Source of the DNA: Pseudomonas sp. G2-4
GTDB lineage: Bacteria > Pseudomonadota > Gammaproteobacteria > Pseudomonadales > Pseudomonadaceae
NCBI RefSeq assembly: GCF_030064125.1
Contig: NZ_CP125957.1
Coordinates: forward strand, 5,855,001-5,919,000
Direction of reading: 5' to 3'
DNA length: 64,000 bases
Shown piece after piece: positions 18,090-27,063 of this stretch (its first letter is position 1; the number at the start of each line of letters is the position of its first letter). The translations under genes were made by a program, and so were the position numbers. The notes below the pieces were generated by a model that ran no database searches, was not told the origin of the DNA, and was given only the letters and a program-made list of their open reading frames with translations.

Positions 18090-19570
18090 TGCAACTTTTT
18101 CGTGAAACCGAAGGCGTGAAAATTCCATCAACAGTTGGTTATCGCGATCCCGCCTTCGTGAACTACCGTACGCATAGTCGTCTCTACCATCTCACGTGGC
18201 CAAATGGTGCTCCATGCGCATTGGCAAATGAGTGGCTGCGACAACAAAGCAGGAAGAAAGGAAACCACGACAGAACTAAAACCTGTCGTACTTACGCCTC
18301 ACACTTATCATTCCTACTAAGGCACTGTTACAAATATCGCATAGAGCTTTTAAATTTGCACGATGAGGACATCAGCAAGCTGGTTACTTATCTCGAAAAA
18401 GAGACATCTTTTAAGAACGGGATAAGTGGCAACCGCAGAAACAACAATCAGACTATTGCTATACTACAAACCATATTTCGTTTTTTACGCTGGATTCAAG
18501 CAAATGTCATACTAAATGTCGATCCAACGTTTATTGGGGACGAGTCATCCGGTGCACAGATACACGTCACCATAGGTCGAAACCCCAAGACTGGGCGCAC
18601 TACGTATACGCACGCCAGCATGCCATCAGCGGTCGCGCCAAAAGGGGACAAGATTCCAATTCCAGATGAGTATATTAGCCAACTCAGAGATACAATCTTT
18701 GTGAAGTGCTATGGATCTTTGCCAGAGCCTCCTCCCGACAAGCAAATCGACACAGCGAGTCCAAAGCAGTTAAAAAAGGTATATATGTATGAACGTCGAA
18801 TGTTTTCTATCCACATGTTTAAAATTAGCGGACTTCGACCAATAGAGCTTTGCAATATCCCAATAGATAAGAACACCAACCCTATTAACGAACTTGCCAT
18901 ATACCTTCCAACTGGTAAAACTAGAGACAATGAACTCCCACTAAGAAAATTCCCGATCTCAATCGCTGAAGCTAATAGATTCGAAAAGTATCTGAAAGCA
19001 CGAAATGATTTTTTAGCCATTTTTGGTGAGAAACAGTTACACCCTAGTGCAACTCAGTCAATACTACTCACCGAAGATGGAGACCCGCTTGATGAGGATT
19101 CACTCACACGGGATTTTTCCCGGCTAGTTGTTGCAACCGGATTAGGCAATGTCAAATTATGCCTATCGATGTTCAGGCATAGATTTATCACCATTGAAAT
19201 TCTTCTAGAGATGCAACACACGACAAAAAACCCCAACGTCGCTGCTATCTGGAACGAAGGTATTCGCCATAGTATCTGTGCCATTGTTGCAGCAAAAACC
19301 GGGCATGGAAGCCCAGAATCACTTTATACATATTTTAAAAATGCATACAAATTCAGCACAAAATTCGACACCTATGGGGAGGCGATACAACATCTCAAAC
19401 AATTGGATGAGAAGCTGGAAGATCTCACCTCTATGCGTTATGAAGTTCGCAAAGCTATGTTGTCGAACCAAGTGGACCATGAGTTCGCAGATCATATGTT
19501 GAAACGGTTTGAGGAGATGCAAGCAGATGTTGAAGCACTCAAGACAATCGCGCTTCAACATAAATCTTAG
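18089..19570 (+). CDS. tyrosine recombinase/integrase, last GInt operon gene
   Basis: A 493-residue site-specific recombinase with a clear catalytic domain: first Arg in FKISGLRPIELCNI (about 247), HRF in LSMFRHRFITIEIL (about 368), GH in AAKTGHGSPESLYTYF (about 412) and the Tyr shortly after. The N-terminal core-binding domain lies at about 50-150 (TCRTYASHLSFLLRHC). It ends with a coiled coil. It should cut and join the attachment sites at 13134 and 47939 together with its operon partners. It converges with the DUF808 gene; their ends overlap by four bases. Confidence 0.9.
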   Translation: MQLFRETEGVKIPSTVGYRDPAFVNYRTHSRLYHLTWPNGAPCALANEWLRQQSRKKGNHDRTKTCRTYASHLSFLLRHCYKYRIELLNLHDEDISKLVTYLEKETSFKNGISGNRRNNNQTIAILQTIFRFLRWIQANVILNVDPTFIGDESSGAQIHVTIGRNPKTGRTTYTHASMPSAVAPKGDKIPIPDEYISQLRDTIFVKCYGSLPEPPPDKQIDTASPKQLKKVYMYERRMFSIHMFKISGLRPIELCNIPIDKNTNPINELAIYLPTGKTRDNELPLRKFPISIAEANRFEKYLKARNDFLAIFGEKQLHPSATQSILLTEDGDPLDEDSLTRDFSRLVVATGLGNVKLCLSMFRHRFITIEILLEMQHTTKNPNVAAIWNEGIRHSICAIVAAKTGHGSPESLYTYFKNAYKFSTKFDTYGEAIQHLKQLDEKLEDLTSMRYEVRKAMLSNQVDHEFADHMLKRFEEMQADVEALKTIALQHKS

Positions 19571-20466
19571 GCTCGCGACTCCTTTCGTAGACTTTGTGCC
19601 AAGCGCACAAGTGTTACAACAATGACGCCGGCAATCACTCCAATGCCCGCTTCGGGGAGATATCCTTGCAGGTGAGGTTTCAGGGTTGCAGGAATCAACC
19701 AGCTTGGTACCTCTGACATGGCTTGTGCGATGAACGATCCGCCTACGAAGAACATCGCTATTGTTCCTATCCATGACAGCAATTTCATCAGCTTGGGCGC
19801 GACAGCAATAAGCCCTCCCCCTACGCTCCGTACCGCTTGCGCGAAGGCGCCATGGGTGGTGACTTTCTTCATGCGCAACCCCAGGTCATCGATCCGCACA
19901 ATGCCGGCGACCAGGCCGTAAACGCCAAACGTGACCAACAGGGCGATCAGGCTCAGCGTAGCGACTTGCTGAAGGAAAGGCGCTTCAGATACAACATTCA
20001 GCGTGATGACTACGATTTCAGCGCTCAATACAAAATCCGTAGTGATAGCGCCTTTGATCTTCTTGGCTTCATACCTCTTCGCCTCTTCATCGCTGAGCAC
20101 CTTCACCTTGCGCGCACCATCCCCTTTGCCTTTGGGAGTGAGCTTCTCAATCAAAGATTCGATGCCCTCATAGCAGAGGTATATGCCGCCGATGACCAGA
20201 AGCCCGTGCACGATCACTGGAGAGATGTAGTTCAGTCCAAGCGCCAGGGGAACCAGGATAGCCTTGTTAACAAGCGAACCCTTGAGAACGGCCCACACGA
20301 CCGGCAGTTCGCGATCAGCCTTGAGTTCAACCACCTTCTCCGCATTCACCGCCAGGTCATCGGTAAGGACGCTCGCCGTCTTCTTTGCCGCCACCTTGCT
20401 CATCACGGAGATGTCGTCCAGCAGCGTTGCTATGTCGTCAAATAATGCAAAAAAACTGCTCGCCAT
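19567..20466 (-). CDS. DUF808 / YedI-family inner membrane protein
   Basis: A 299-residue membrane protein of the DUF808 (YedI) family, recognised by MASSFFALFDDIATLLDDIS at the N-terminus, the VAAKKTASVLTDDLAVNAEKV stretch and the hydrophobic segments VPLALGLNYISPVIVHGLLV, LIALLVTFGVYGLVAGIV and GIGVIAGVIVVTLVRL. Function is unknown; members are widespread and single-copy in many proteobacteria. It is the first cargo gene after the recombinase operon. Confidence 0.88.
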   Translation of the reverse strand: MASSFFALFDDIATLLDDISVMSKVAAKKTASVLTDDLAVNAEKVVELKADRELPVVWAVLKGSLVNKAILVPLALGLNYISPVIVHGLLVIGGIYLCYEGIESLIEKLTPKGKGDGARKVKVLSDEEAKRYEAKKIKGAITTDFVLSAEIVVITLNVVSEAPFLQQVATLSLIALLVTFGVYGLVAGIVRIDDLGLRMKKVTTHGAFAQAVRSVGGGLIAVAPKLMKLLSWIGTIAMFFVGGSFIAQAMSEVPSWLIPATLKPHLQGYLPEAGIGVIAGVIVVTLVRLAQSLRKESRA

Positions 20467-20809
20467 CAGTCAACTCCTTGGGCACCACTCCCTAGACATC
20501 GGTGGCGGCCGGACGTTCTGATCGGCAGGTTGATAGACGATTTGCTAGCGAATGCAGGGGGCTAGTCAATTCGCCCAGACGCATACCATCGCAGCAAGTC
20601 CGATCACGCGATTATTCACTGCACCGTGGGGATATCGCCACTGACTGCAAAAAACTCCGCTTCAATTTTCATCAGGCTTCGATCTACCAACATCTGAAAA
20701 TGACTAGAAACTAGTCGCTCACATCTTCAAAAAAATTCTAGCCACAGATTGAAATAAATTAAAAACTAATAAATTATGCACTCCTTAAATATTTTTTGAG
20801 CAAGATGAC
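20467..20809. other. intergenic, no gene seen
   Basis: Some 340 bp separating the DUF808 gene and the divergent HEPN-like gene. The right half is strongly AT-rich and probably contains the promoter of the 20810 gene. No repeat or RNA gene was recognised. Confidence 0.4.
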
Positions 20810-21415
20810 ATGGGAAAAATGGAAATTTACAGCATGGCCGATAGCGGCGCATGGAATAGCGCGTACATGTCACACCATCAGAATGCATGGCACTACTATA
20901 GCGACTACGCCACCCTGACCAAGAGACTTACCAAAGCCGAAAAACGGTACCAAAAAAAGGGGGACACCTGTGAGAGCCTCGTCTTTCACCTAACCTCTGA
21001 TTTGCACCAAGCTTCATATCGTGCAGCTACGTCGACTCACCTCTACGCATGTCTAGCAATAGAAGGCTTTCTCAATTTTTATGGCGTGAGGAGGTTGGGT
21101 GAACCATATTACAAAGCAGAAATTGAAAGATTACCTATTGCTAAGAAACTTGAAAAAATATTCCTCACAGTGTTCGGAGAACTTCCAAGCGACCTATTGG
21201 CGAAAGGCGTACTTGAAACATTCCAGCTAAGGAATGATTTAGTACATCCAAAAACTCAAGAAATCACATCTTCTAACATCGAAACCTTCATAGACCCTCA
21301 CCCCCGCGATCATTACGTGAAAAAATCCATGAAAACTCTTAAAGACTTTGCTTTAGAGGTATGCGCAAATGATCCGGATCTTAGCTTGGACTTCTATTTC
21401 CCAAGGCAAGATTAA
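20810..21415 (+). CDS. HEPN-like protein of unknown function
   Basis: A 201-residue, mainly helical protein. The segment LETFQLRNDLVHPKT (about residues 145-160) carries the Arg-Asn...His arrangement (RNDLVH) typical of HEPN-type ribonucleases and HEPN-like domains used in toxin-antitoxin and anti-phage systems. No partner domain is visible. The membrane protein gene follows after 11 bp, so the two are probably co-transcribed. A HEPN RNase toxin is possible but not shown; many RNxxVH proteins are non-catalytic. Confidence 0.6.
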   Translation: MGKMEIYSMADSGAWNSAYMSHHQNAWHYYSDYATLTKRLTKAEKRYQKKGDTCESLVFHLTSDLHQASYRAATSTHLYACLAIEGFLNFYGVRRLGEPYYKAEIERLPIAKKLEKIFLTVFGELPSDLLAKGVLETFQLRNDLVHPKTQEITSSNIETFIDPHPRDHYVKKSMKTLKDFALEVCANDPDLSLDFYFPRQD

Positions 21416-21426
21416 TCCAGAGATCA

Positions 21427-22311
21427 ATGGTAATGAATATCAAGCAGCTTGAGATGGATATTGATGAACACTTTCAGCTATTTGAGCGTGTTCCGCTCAG
21501 AGCTGCTTGGCAGAGGCGAGATGCAAAGGTTTGTTTGATTTGGACGGGAACGGTCTTGATAGCTCTTCTATGGGCCTTGGTAACTGTTCCTAATGTAATG
21601 CTTACTGATTTCATCCCTGCTCTACTCCCGATATTGATAATCACGATGATATGCGCGATTCACATGGGGGAAGTATCATCACAGGTGCGCGCAACGCGCC
21701 TCGGAGCAGGCCCTACCACCTCGCTTACCGAACGCTTGCACTTAAAGCAACAGTGGCTGTGCGCTCGCTATGAATGCACGCCAGAAAAGCTCTTAGACAA
21801 AGCACGGGAGATTAGGCTCCTGTGGGAGGAGCGCGAGGAAATCCGGAACTTGGCTAGCGACGACACGATGGGGCCGCGCTTCGCTGCATTCCTAAGACTT
21901 CCCGACCCCGCGAGATTCATAGGGTTGTTGACTGCTATTGCCGCAATTTTTGCCACGGTAGTGACACTCGGAAGCAATATCGACTCATTTTTCGAAGCGC
22001 TGCAAGACTGGAAAACGATTGTGGCCAACATTCTAATTTCGACCGTCTTGCTCGCCGAACTCATACTTCTATGGATTATGGTTACTGGTATGGTAGGTCA
22101 AATTGGACCTTCTATTTTGGAGCAAGCTGGACTATTACCTCTGAGTAGACGTCGAGTGTATCGCTATCTATTCACGATGCACATTGCGAGCGAGCCGATC
22201 ACTCCGTTCGGGAAGAAGTTGCCACTATTTTTGAAAGCAGTATCATTATTATTCGTTCCTATTCCCACCCTATGGACGAAAGCCCGAGCCCGTGTGCTGA
22301 GTCAGATCTGA
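21427..22311 (+). CDS. membrane protein of unknown function
   Basis: A 294-residue protein with about four membrane segments in two pairs: LIWTGTVLIALLWALVTVP and ALLPILIITMICAIHMG near the N-terminus, then FIGLLTAIAAIFATVVTLG and ILISTVLLAELILLWIMVTG near 160-225. A cytoplasmic helical loop lies between. I do not recognise the family. It directly follows the HEPN-like gene, an arrangement seen in some membrane-linked defence modules, but that is only context. Confidence 0.62.
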   Translation: MVMNIKQLEMDIDEHFQLFERVPLRAAWQRRDAKVCLIWTGTVLIALLWALVTVPNVMLTDFIPALLPILIITMICAIHMGEVSSQVRATRLGAGPTTSLTERLHLKQQWLCARYECTPEKLLDKAREIRLLWEEREEIRNLASDDTMGPRFAAFLRLPDPARFIGLLTAIAAIFATVVTLGSNIDSFFEALQDWKTIVANILISTVLLAELILLWIMVTGMVGQIGPSILEQAGLLPLSRRRVYRYLFTMHIASEPITPFGKKLPLFLKAVSLLFVPIPTLWTKARARVLSQI

Positions 22312-22444
22312 TTTAAACCAGTGGGTAATGAGATGCTAAGCCCCGTGTCGACACGACTCAGGCCTTCAAAACATCGCCCTGTAAGTCTTCAGCTTCAGGG
22401 CTCCTGGCCCACGCTAAAGCCACAAACTCTCCTCGGATCTATTC

Positions 22445-23050
22445 ATGATGGATAAGCGCGCCCCCCAAGATGTTTCGCTTTCAAGCAAAGTCACCGTCGC
22501 CGATTACCGAGCTTTCAAACGGGCAAAGGACAAGGAAAGCATTGCTGATTTTGTGTACCAACGATTTCAGGAGCGCTATCTCAAGCCCTTCGAGTCTAAG
22601 GAGCATAAGCACGGCTTCGCGATGATGGCATGTGCGTGCCTGATGATCGAAACGCTAGAGGCCTTCTGGACTGGCTCCGCAAAGTCGGGTCTCAGCGGAG
22701 TTGCTTTCAGCCGCTTCTTCGACCGTGTTGATCATTTTTCATCCCTGCGAGAACACGGCAGACTTTTCTACAAGCATGTTCGTTGCGGAGTCATTCACCA
22801 AGGCGAAACAACCGGTGGGTGGAGAATTCGAAGAGATACTTCTCAACTGTTTGATGCCGAAAACCTGGTTGTTGATGCCACACGATTCCTCGCTGCGCTC
22901 GAAATATCACTCCGCGAGTATTGTGATTTGCTCAAGGAGTCGCCTTGGGAAAGCGAGGTTTGGAGCCGTCTCCAGATGAAAATGAGGTTTATCTGTGCGG
23001 GCGCTTTGGTACCGCCTGAATTTCTAGACATGCCAGTGTTGGCACCGTGA
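22445..23050 (+). CDS. second HEPN-like protein of unknown function
   Basis: A 201-residue helical protein. YKHVRCGVIHQGETTGGW (about residues 118-135) again shows an Arg-x4-His motif (RCGVIH) in a helix, a HEPN-like signature with the following Gln-Gly-Glu common in this group. It has the same length as the 20810 protein but little other visible similarity. It lies 133 bp after the membrane protein gene on the same strand. Function is unknown. Confidence 0.6.
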   Translation: MMDKRAPQDVSLSSKVTVADYRAFKRAKDKESIADFVYQRFQERYLKPFESKEHKHGFAMMACACLMIETLEAFWTGSAKSGLSGVAFSRFFDRVDHFSSLREHGRLFYKHVRCGVIHQGETTGGWRIRRDTSQLFDAENLVVDATRFLAALEISLREYCDLLKESPWESEVWSRLQMKMRFICAGALVPPEFLDMPVLAP

Positions 23051-23111
23051 GGTCACCAATTATGTCGCCGGAAAACGCTGCTCCGACCGTACAGGGTGAC
23101 TAGTATGACGG

Positions 23112-23366
23112 CTATTTCGCGCACACCGCTGCGCTCGCTGCGTTGCGTGCCTCCATTTCAGAACGAAGTTCAGCAATCAAATTTGCAATGGCTCGGCTGG
23201 GGGTCAATTGACTGGTCACCACCCCTGTGACTAACAGATCAACGCGGCCCGATGTCGGATCAAATACCTTGATCATCAATGAGCCATCCGGATTGACCGA
23301 GCAGGTGCAGGAGAGCGGTTGGAAGCCACATTCAATAATGTGGCGAAGCTCAAGTGTGGAAATCAT
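23112..23366 (-). CDS. DUF1652 family protein
   Basis: An 84-residue protein beginning MISTLELRHIIECGFQPLSC and containing VDLLVTGV and SRAIANLIAELRSEME, which marks the DUF1652 family, small proteins found almost only in Pseudomonas. Function is unknown. It is convergent with the HEPN-like gene at 22445. Confidence 0.82.
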   Translation of the reverse strand: MISTLELRHIIECGFQPLSCTCSVNPDGSLMIKVFDPTSGRVDLLVTGVVTSQLTPSRAIANLIAELRSEMEARNAASAAVCAK

Positions 23367-23625
23367 GACTTGCGTCCCCAGGGTCAGCTGAATGGAAATC
23401 TCACCTATGGACTTTAGCAGGTGATCTCAATGGGTTGCTTGGAACCACATCACATTGGACTGCTTTCGATGGCCGCTAAGCGTGAAGCAGATTTAGGAAG
23501 GCTGCATCCGAAGCTCTAATGGAGGAATCGAGAATCGGGGCCACTCAAACCCTGCCATCCATCTCCCTGATGCCCTTCCCAACCAGCGGAGACTAAACTC
23601 GTACGAGCAAAGCCTGGAGGCTCAG

Positions 23626-23820
23626 ATGACACGAAAAAAACCAGCGAGCAACCCAGAAGAGCCGAGAGTAGAACAAGCTATGGAATCACCGTCAGGGGTT
23701 CGTTCTTGCTCTCCAGGGAAGCGTAAGAAGCTTTCCCTTGAGATCCTGATATCGGAGACACCCGAGTGCAGCCGAGACGAAGCCTGGGAAAAAATGGCAC
23801 CGGTTGGAAAAGAATTTTAG
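23626..23820 (+). CDS. small hypothetical protein
   Basis: A 64-codon frame (MTRKKPASNPEEPRVEQAME) with a good GGAGG six bases before its ATG. The protein is polar and basic, without a recognisable domain, and may be a decayed fragment. The ribosome-binding site is the main argument for translation. Confidence 0.35.
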   Translation: MTRKKPASNPEEPRVEQAMESPSGVRSCSPGKRKKLSLEILISETPECSRDEAWEKMAPVGKEF

Positions 23821-23925
23821 TTCAGTAGGAATGCAAGGCCAGTGTAGCGCTCGGCATACGATTCGCCCGATCCGTCGGACTCGCGAGCTGCTCTGTGGCC
23901 AGACGATATCCTTCAATCGATCGGC

Positions 23926-24429
23926 TCAGAACTCATCGGTAAAGAATCCCCATTTACCGACCAATTCATTTATTGCGAGTGAAATCCTCGACTCGGCCAA
24001 CAGCTCCGCAGGCGTGTAACTCAACGCCACCGCCACCGCTATAGCAAACTCATTCAGATCTCTTGGCTCGAATGGCCAGACTTGAAGCTTCATTACCGAG
24101 CGATCATTCGGATCGTATTCATCGACAATCTCTAGCGCGCTCACTAGGAGTAAATAGTTGGTGAGGGATATGGCCATGGTCTTTTGAGGGTAATCCGCTA
24201 ACCGCGTGCGCGAATCCAAAAACGTGTCCCCAGCTTCGGCTAGTGCGGGATGGCTGAAAGCACGGACGCTTAACGATATCAATCGAGGCGACGATACGAG
24301 GCTCCTAACGTGGCGTAAATCCACCAGCCCTTGACTGAATTCCCATTTCAATTCACCGCGCAAATGATTCTCTAGGTTCGGGTGGCTAGCCATCACCACA
24401 CAAGTCGCGCGAACCAGTTGTGAAGTCAA
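23926..24429 (-). CDS. hypothetical protein, third gene of a coupled trio
   Basis: A 167-residue protein whose likely TTG start overlaps the TGA stop of the preceding gene (24426-24429); an internal ATG at 24393 is the alternative. It contains a hydrophobic stretch TMAISLTNYLLLVSALEIVDE near 95-115, otherwise mixed alpha/beta. I do not recognise it. Coupling to the two upstream genes suggests a shared function, possibly an immunity or toxin-neutralising role, which is conjecture. Confidence 0.55.
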   Translation of the reverse strand: MTSQLVRATCVVMASHPNLENHLRGELKWEFSQGLVDLRHVRSLVSSPRLISLSVRAFSHPALAEAGDTFLDSRTRLADYPQKTMAISLTNYLLLVSALEIVDEYDPNDRSVMKLQVWPFEPRDLNEFAIAVAVALSYTPAELLAESRISLAINELVGKWGFFTDEF

Positions 24430-25022
24430 ACGCCAACCCCATATTCAAGCCGTTTGAGCATCAGGTAAATCGCCTGGCACCCCTCCTCCGTCGCCAGCAA
24501 CTCGCACGGTCGCCGGCCAGCAAAAGCGGCGCGTTCTTGCTGTACCCAAAGCACTGCACCTTCTCCGAAAAACGACAAAATCGCGTCTACGGCTTCTACA
24601 TAGCTTGCGATGTAATTGTCGTTATTCTTAACGTTTTTAGCCCTAGCTATTTTTCCCGCCGCTGAATGTTGGCTACAGCGAGCCTGAAGCCAACCATCAA
24701 CACTTATAACCCCACCTGGCATCCCGCACATCTCACAAACACTACCTGATACCACCTCCGCGATCTCGAAAGCGGCACCGATGCTCTCGTCACCTCCGCG
24801 ATGGTAGATCCTGAGCTGACCGAACTTTTCTTTCACCTGCGTGACCTCCACGTCGAGCGCGCTCAACGGGGCACGTCGCTGAACAAGCCACAAAGTTGCT
24901 TGGATCAGATCACCCCAACCGTCATTGCATTCAAAACCGAAGATTGCATCTCCGCAGATGCCTTTCGGAAAAAGCAGAGAGCGGTACTGAGCTGCAAGAA
25001 TGCTTTCGATTAAATTATTCAT
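24426..25022 (-). CDS. chimeric protein: phage-type zinc-binding domain plus MbcA/ParS-like C-terminus
   Basis: A 198-residue protein. The N-terminal two thirds (GFECNDGWGDLI, VKEKFGQLRIYHRGGDESIG, then CEMCGMPGG...ARCSQH, a possible Cys/His metal site at 95-120) resemble a domain common in phage and plasmid hypotheticals. The last 35 residues (AFAGRRPCELLATEEGCQAI, then LKRLEYGV) look like the C-terminal domain of MbcA/ParS/Xre antitoxins. It overlaps the upstream gene by 8 bp and the downstream one by 4. The combination is unusual; no RES-type toxin is next to it. Confidence 0.6.
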   Translation of the reverse strand: MNNLIESILAAQYRSLLFPKGICGDAIFGFECNDGWGDLIQATLWLVQRRAPLSALDVEVTQVKEKFGQLRIYHRGGDESIGAAFEIAEVVSGSVCEMCGMPGGVISVDGWLQARCSQHSAAGKIARAKNVKNNDNYIASYVEAVDAILSFFGEGAVLWVQQERAAFAGRRPCELLATEEGCQAIYLMLKRLEYGVGV

Positions 25023-25428
25023 TGCCCATTGCCCGCTTTGACCACAACGGGACGCGGGTCCGACCTAGCAATTTTGATGGATAAACCTGTCCGTCCATCA
25101 GCTCGTAGCAGACCCTCTCGTCCACTTCCTGAATCTCCCGAATTGGCTCCATCAGCCATTTGCCCTGTTGGTTCAGCCAAGGCGGGGATACGAGCTGAAC
25201 CTCACGAATGAACTGTCCAGACGTGTCCCTTGAGGCCAAATCCAAGAGGAATTGTACTTTCGAAATCATGAACTGCTGCTGCGAAGACCCCTCCTCGCCC
25301 GCTGTTTCATATGTGACAAAAAACCACTCGTCATTGGACGTTTGCGATATGTACTTCCATCGGCGTGCGCCTTCCTCAAGCACGAAGAAAGGATTTTGCG
25401 CACGTGCTTGCTCGTGAGTTTCGAACAT
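25015..25428 (-). CDS. hypothetical protein, first gene of a coupled trio
   Basis: A 137-residue soluble protein starting at ATG 25428 (MFETHEQARAQNPFFVLEEG) with GGAG six bases upstream. It is rich in aromatic residues (RRWKYISQTSNDEWFFVTYE) and has no recognised domain. It overlaps the next gene by 8 bp, so it heads a three-gene unit (25428 to 23926). Confidence 0.6.
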   Translation of the reverse strand: MFETHEQARAQNPFFVLEEGARRWKYISQTSNDEWFFVTYETAGEEGSSQQQFMISKVQFLLDLASRDTSGQFIREVQLVSPPWLNQQGKWLMEPIREIQEVDERVCYELMDGQVYPSKLLGRTRVPLWSKRAMGNE

Positions 25429-25633
25429 ACTGATCTCCAGATAACCCATTGCTTTAGGCGACTCACTTTCACGGCCACACCCTGCTATCACTGCACATCG
25501 GCAGGTATGGGGACGGCGAGCAACCGGCGCAATAGCAAATTTTGGCCCAAGACTTGAACCGTCTCCCTATCGGGTTTTCAGAAAGACGCCTACGTGAGCG
25601 CTGGTGAGTCGCTGGTTTGAAATACCCGGCAAA

Positions 25634-25650
25634 GCTACCAAATTGGTAGC
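25634..25650. promoter_or_regulatory. palindrome GCTACCAAATTGGTAGC, orphan operator-like site
   Basis: A perfect 8-bp inverted repeat around a central A. A near-identical copy (GCTACCAAATCGGTAG) with similar flanks lies at 35385, just before an XRE regulator gene. This copy has no regulator next to it and sits beside the IS66 remnant. Confidence 0.5.
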
Positions 25651-25702
25651 TTTTAGAAAAGCAGCAATCGCCCCAAGGCGCTACTGAGCTACGCTGCATG
25701 CC

Positions 25703-26062
25703 TGGATGATCGCCCAGCGTGATCTAGTGCACGATGGTTCGGCGATCAGCAGAGCACTGGATTACAGCCTAAAACGCTGGAAGGCGCTGTCGCGCTACCT
25801 TGATGACAGAGCCGTACCCATTGACAATAACTGGGCCGAGAACCAGATCCGGCCGTGGGCACTCGGGCGCAAAAACTGGCTCTTTGCAGGGTCACTACGC
25901 AGCGGCAAACGGGCGGCGGCGATCATGAGCCTGATCCAGTCGGCGCGACTCAACGGGCATGATCCGTATGCTTATTTAAAGGACGTCCTCAATCGCCTGC
26001 CGACGCAGCGGGCCAGTGAGATTATGGAGCTGCTACCTCATCGATGGGTGCCTGCTCAATAA
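25703..26062 (+). pseudogene. IS66-family transposase remnant (C-terminal part)
   Basis: About 118 codons matching the C-terminal end of IS66 TnpC transposases: ALDYSLKRWKALSRYLDDRA, DNNWAENQIRPWALGRKNWL and the final RLPTQRASEIMELLPHRW. A full transposase has about 500 residues, so the 5' three quarters are missing. It marks past insertion and deletion inside the cargo. Confidence 0.9.
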
Positions 26063-26085
26063 GTCCGCTTTTTAACGGACTTTTC
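26061..26085 (+). terminator. hairpin at the end of the IS66 remnant
   Basis: AAGTCCG pairs with CGGACTT around an eight-base loop, followed by TTC. It overlaps the stop codon of the transposase fragment and may be its terminator or part of the element end. Confidence 0.4.
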
Positions 26086-26108
26086 GAAAACTTTCCTAGG
26101 AGGGATCA

Positions 26109-26591
26109 ATGGTAGATAAAACGCACGAGTACGAAGTCCAGGTAACTTGGGCCGGCCACAACGGAACAGGAACGTCATCTTATCGGGGTTACAGCCGGGC
26201 GCACGTAATCGCAGCTAAAGGCAAAATACCAATTGAGGGGTCGTCCGATCCCAGTTTTCGAGGAGACCCAACACGCTGGAACCCCGAGGAATTGCTCTTG
26301 GCATCCTTATCTGCGTGCCACAAGCTTTGGTACCTTGGCCTTTGTGCTGAGGCCGGGATCGTTGTGGTGGCCTACGAGGACAATGCTCAAGGAACAATGG
26401 TCGAGGAGAGCGACGGCGCTGGTCAGTTCACCTCAGTTGTTTTGAGGCCGAAAGTGATTCTGGCATCGGGGTCTGAGATCGCAAAAGCTCAGACGCTGCA
26501 CAAAATGGCTCATGAGAAATGCTTCATTGCCCGTTCGGTAAACTTTCCAGTCAGCCACGCACCCGAAATATCGATAAGCTCAGACACCTAG
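26109..26591 (+). CDS. OsmC-family peroxiredoxin-like protein
   Basis: A 160-residue OsmC-family protein with the two conserved cysteines in their usual settings: LLLASLSACHKLWYLGLC (Cys near residue 70) and HEKCFIARSVNFPV (Cys near 137). OsmC/Ohr proteins reduce organic hydroperoxides; the spacing here fits the general OsmC/YhfA-like branch more than Ohr. It has an AGGAGGG-type site before the ATG. As cargo it could protect the host from oxidised lipids. Confidence 0.87.
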   Translation: MVDKTHEYEVQVTWAGHNGTGTSSYRGYSRAHVIAAKGKIPIEGSSDPSFRGDPTRWNPEELLLASLSACHKLWYLGLCAEAGIVVVAYEDNAQGTMVEESDGAGQFTSVVLRPKVILASGSEIAKAQTLHKMAHEKCFIARSVNFPVSHAPEISISSDT

Positions 26592-26603
26592 TTAGCTAGA
26601 GAT

Positions 26604-26625
26604 GGTGTCCGCATAGTCGGACACC
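26604..26625 (+). terminator. hairpin after the OsmC gene
   Basis: GGTGTCCG pairs perfectly with CGGACACC around CATAGT, 12 bases after the OsmC stop. A T-run is lacking, so termination is likely but unproven. Confidence 0.45.
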
Positions 26626-27063
26626 CTCTCAAAGTCTAAGTAGCTGACTAGATGACATTGCCGAACGCTTACCGAAATCTGAAAATTATCGGCTGCTCAG
26701 CCGATCTAGATTTTGCGTAGAAACTTGATTTCAGTCCAACACTGGGCTCCAATCGCGCTGAAAAAATTTTTTACACAGCCTCGGCGAGAAGCAGACATTC
26801 GGTCGTATCTACAGATTCAGGGTCGACTCACTATCAAGGAGTGCAAAAAGAAGGCTGGGTACTAGCTTTAAATAGATCGACAGAAATCTGATTTGATGGT
26901 CAGGCTTCAAAATGAAAACGGTGTTTGGAATGAGATTTACTGGTTCTCGAAGGTGCTGCCAGCGCTTTACGGAAGATCACCGACAATGCCCATGGGAGCA
27001 CCGTCGGCATCAGAATTTTCAGGTGTGTCCGCCGCTATCTAATTAGCGGTCAGATCATTACCT
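26626..27063. other. intergenic, no gene supported
   Basis: About 440 bp between the OsmC gene and the end of the fatty-acid cluster. Frames are short and broken. A 6-bp stem (CCGCTA/TAGCGG, about 27031-27048) lies just past the end of the cluster on its downstream side and might help end its transcript. Confidence 0.4.

Noticed and set aside
23926..25428. Classical RES-Xre (MbcTA) toxin-antitoxin pair
   Set aside because: Neither neighbour shows the RES-domain Arg/Glu/Ser pattern; only the antitoxin-like end is visible.
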